The notes under the pieces are model-generated. The model worked only from the letters and a program-made list of their open reading frames with translations, searched no databases and was not told the origin of the DNA. A DNA stretch of 64,000 bases, taken from NCBI RefSeq assembly GCF_029852145.1, contig NC_079969.1, forward strand, positions 13,052,465 to 13,116,464, written 5' to 3'. A program made the translations under genes and the position numbers. Shown piece by piece: positions 61,988-64,000 of the stretch (positions are counted from its first letter, which is position 1; each line of letters begins with the position of its first letter). Source of the DNA: Microplitis mediator (Eukaryota; Arthropoda; Insecta; Hymenoptera; Braconidae).

Positions 61988-63017
61988 AGTAAAAAAAAGA
62001 CAAACTCAATAAATATTTTGTTCAAATAATTCCGATTTAAAATTTTGATTATATTAAATTATTTTTAATGAAATTCTTGCGTACTTCGCCTAATTTTTAA
62101 AGCTATTAATATTGATAAAATAAATTATATATTTCACAAAAAGAAAAAAACGAAAATATTACTTTTATCATAATCGACTATACCGAAGTTAGGTTAGGAA
62201 TGGTACTGGTATTTCTCACTGGTAGTCAATCTGTTGAAAAGATTGATGTCAAAAGAATTATGTTGGTAATGCATGACCCTGAAATTAGCCGACATTCAAC
62301 ATTTCTGAAATTAAAAATTCCCTAACTTTAAACAAATAAATTTTTTTTGGAATTAAAAAAAATACTCGTGTTTATTTTTCCGAAATTTGGACGAGTATTC
62401 TTATAGTTTATTAAAGAAATAGTTATCTTCGTTATAATTCAAAAATTAAATTTTGAATCATTTATTTCTAGACTATAGATTGAGACGAAAATGAAAAGCT
62501 TGCTCCGTTTATTTAAAATTTTTCGAAATCTACACGTGTATTTTTTTATTTTTTCGATTTTTAAACTTTCAAAACGAAGTGGTCGATTTGGCATGATCCT
62601 GGAGTTAGCAGACAAGTAAAAATTTTCGGGTATTTTTCAACAATTTAATTTGAAAAACAAAAAATATGCATAATCAGAAAATTTGAAAAAGAATAGGTGC
62701 AATTTTCTGAAATCTTATCTCTTTTTAAATTTAACGTTTTCGGAAAAGTTAAAAAATTAATGGACGTCGACTAATTTCAGAATCATGATTTGGCGTGGAA
62801 TTCCCCATATAATGCTTTTTAGTTTTATTTGAAAAAAAAAAGTAATATATTAATGATAGATATAAAATTTGAATAACAAATATAAAGTTCATTCACTTAC
62901 AGATTATTAATTAAATACGAAGTACAGGAAATTAATTTCAGAAGTAAATTCGTTCTTCAGTAGAAATCAGAAGAAGGAAATAAAAAGTATTCATAAAATT
63001 GAGTCCTCTTTAAGATA
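61988..63017. other. ATPSCKMT upstream region, no gene seen
   Basis: Plain AT-rich sequence that should include the ATPSCKMT promoter just right of 61987. No motif is distinct enough to call. Confidence 0.4.
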
Positions 63018-64000
63018 CAGTGTAAACTCTATATAACGTCACTTAAGGGACCGTGCATTTTTCGACGTTATAGAGAGTGGTCGTTAAATGGAAAGAAAGA
63101 AAAAAATGCATTATTTTAACGTTCTAACATGTACAAGTGTATTATACAAATAATATTATACAAATAACAACAATACAATACGAATAGCAACGCTTATTGC
63201 GTATAGTCGGTTATTTTAGTCTGATATTTTTTGTTGCACCAATATTTTAACTGTAATTTATTATAAATTTTACTCATATCATAAGATACTGTCACATCAA
63301 CTTCATTGAATAAAAAATATTTTTCCAACAATTTTGCTGCATTAAGTGCTTCGTTGATGCTTGGTGGAGGCTCAGGGTCGTCTTTCTCATCTTCATCTTC
63401 ATCCACCTGCTGTTCCTCGGTGTTTTTCACAGAATTTAAAATTTCTTCATCTTTCAATGAAACTGTTGTAACCAGACTGTCGTCAACTTCTATGTAGGTT
63501 TGTAAATTTTCAGATAAATTTTTAATGCTTTGAAAGCACTTAATCCTAGTTCTTCAGCAAAATGTTCTGCTTTAACTTTCATGATTGGTCCCGAGATAGG
63601 AATATTATTTTGACGTTGCCTATGAAACCATGTTATCATTGCTTGATCAAGGTCTTCATATTGAGGTTTCTTCAATTTTTTGGCAGATCGTCCATCTTCT
63701 TCGGCATGCAGAATTTTTTCTTTATTTTTCCATATGGTAGACACGGTGGAGCGACTAAATCCAAACCGTCTCCCAACATCACTAATTGTTTCACCAGCTT
63801 CTATAGCACGTATTAATGAAACTTTTTCGTCAACACACAAAGATTTTCTTTTACTCGCCATTCTTGTAGTTTGAGGGTTTTTAGGCAACTGAGAGATTAT
63901 GATAACGTGTAACTAACGAAAGCCGAGTAGTTGAGGTAAACATGTGTAAGTTCATTCACACAACAAACATACGACTGCATTTCTTAGAATTTTCGGTATG
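63018..64000 (-). mobile_element. Tigger/pogo-type DNA transposon, right part outside window
   Basis: A terminal repeat begins CAGTGTAAACTCTATATAAC at 63018 after the dinucleotide TA, as in Tigger-like elements. It continues GTCACTTAAGGGACC and ...CGACGTTATAGAGAG. The transposase remnant at 63194-63888 reads toward this end. The other terminus is not reached by 64000. Confidence 0.8.
63194..63888 (-). pseudogene. Tigger-like transposase, catalytic core deleted
   Basis: The protein most likely starts at 63861 (MASKRKSLCVDEKVSLIRAI). The first ~110 residues are the CENP-B/Tc5-type DNA-binding region, with ISDVGRRFGFSRSTVSTIWK as the first helix-turn-helix and an EELGLSAFKA start of the second. 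At about 63525 the frame breaks off. In another frame to 63194 the typical acidic C-terminal tail follows (DDSLVTTVSLKDEEI, SINEALNAAKLLEKYF). The roughly 300-residue DDE catalytic domain is missing, so the element could only move using transposase made elsewhere. Confidence 0.8.

Overview
This is an AT-rich, intron-rich, transposon-laden stretch of a nuclear animal genome. The genes identify an insect. Gene content and the style of short terminal-inverted-repeat elements fit a hymenopteran, perhaps a parasitoid wasp, but that placement is inference. Five protein-coding genes were rebuilt exon by exon from splice sites and conserved protein sequence. All five spliced models close in frame.

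Layout. 1-3242: no gene; repeat debris and two GC-richer islands. 3243-22358 (+): futsch, the insect MAP1-family microtubule-associated protein; 6 exons, 5501 aa, with one 15.7 kb exon holding two helical repeat blocks, a 112-residue tandem array and a recent internal duplication. 22359-31324: convergent intergenic region with nested transposons and an LTR fragment. 31325-38362 (-): CycB3 (mitotic cyclin B3); 6 exons, 494 aa; its last exon lies 4.8 kb from the fifth, across an intron filled by a 2.5 kb fold-back structure. 38363-45438: repeat nest with a solo LTR bearing a clear target-site duplication and a 1.03 kb palindrome. 45439-48474 (-): IscA1, mitochondrial iron-sulfur assembly; 3 exons, 130 aa. 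50040-54250 (+): WBP11, a splicing factor; 7 exons, 558 aa. 56615-61987 (-): ATPSCKMT/FAM173-type mitochondrial lysine methyltransferase; 4 exons, 198 aa; introns carry a 5S-rRNA-derived SINE and a 740 bp palindrome. 63018-end: part of an internally deleted Tigger/pogo transposon.

The genes are unrelated housekeeping or neuronal genes with no operon logic. IscA1 and WBP11 are divergent, and WBP11/ATPSCKMT and futsch/CycB3 are convergent. The most striking non-genic structures are three long inverted repeats (33033-35590, 43939-44972, 59542-60278), which would give hairpin RNAs if transcribed; two lie in introns. Within futsch, five copies of a helical module of roughly 50-65 residues, in two distant blocks of an otherwise disordered protein, form a repeat I could not name. 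All repeat-family and homology statements come from reading the sequence by eye, without database searches.
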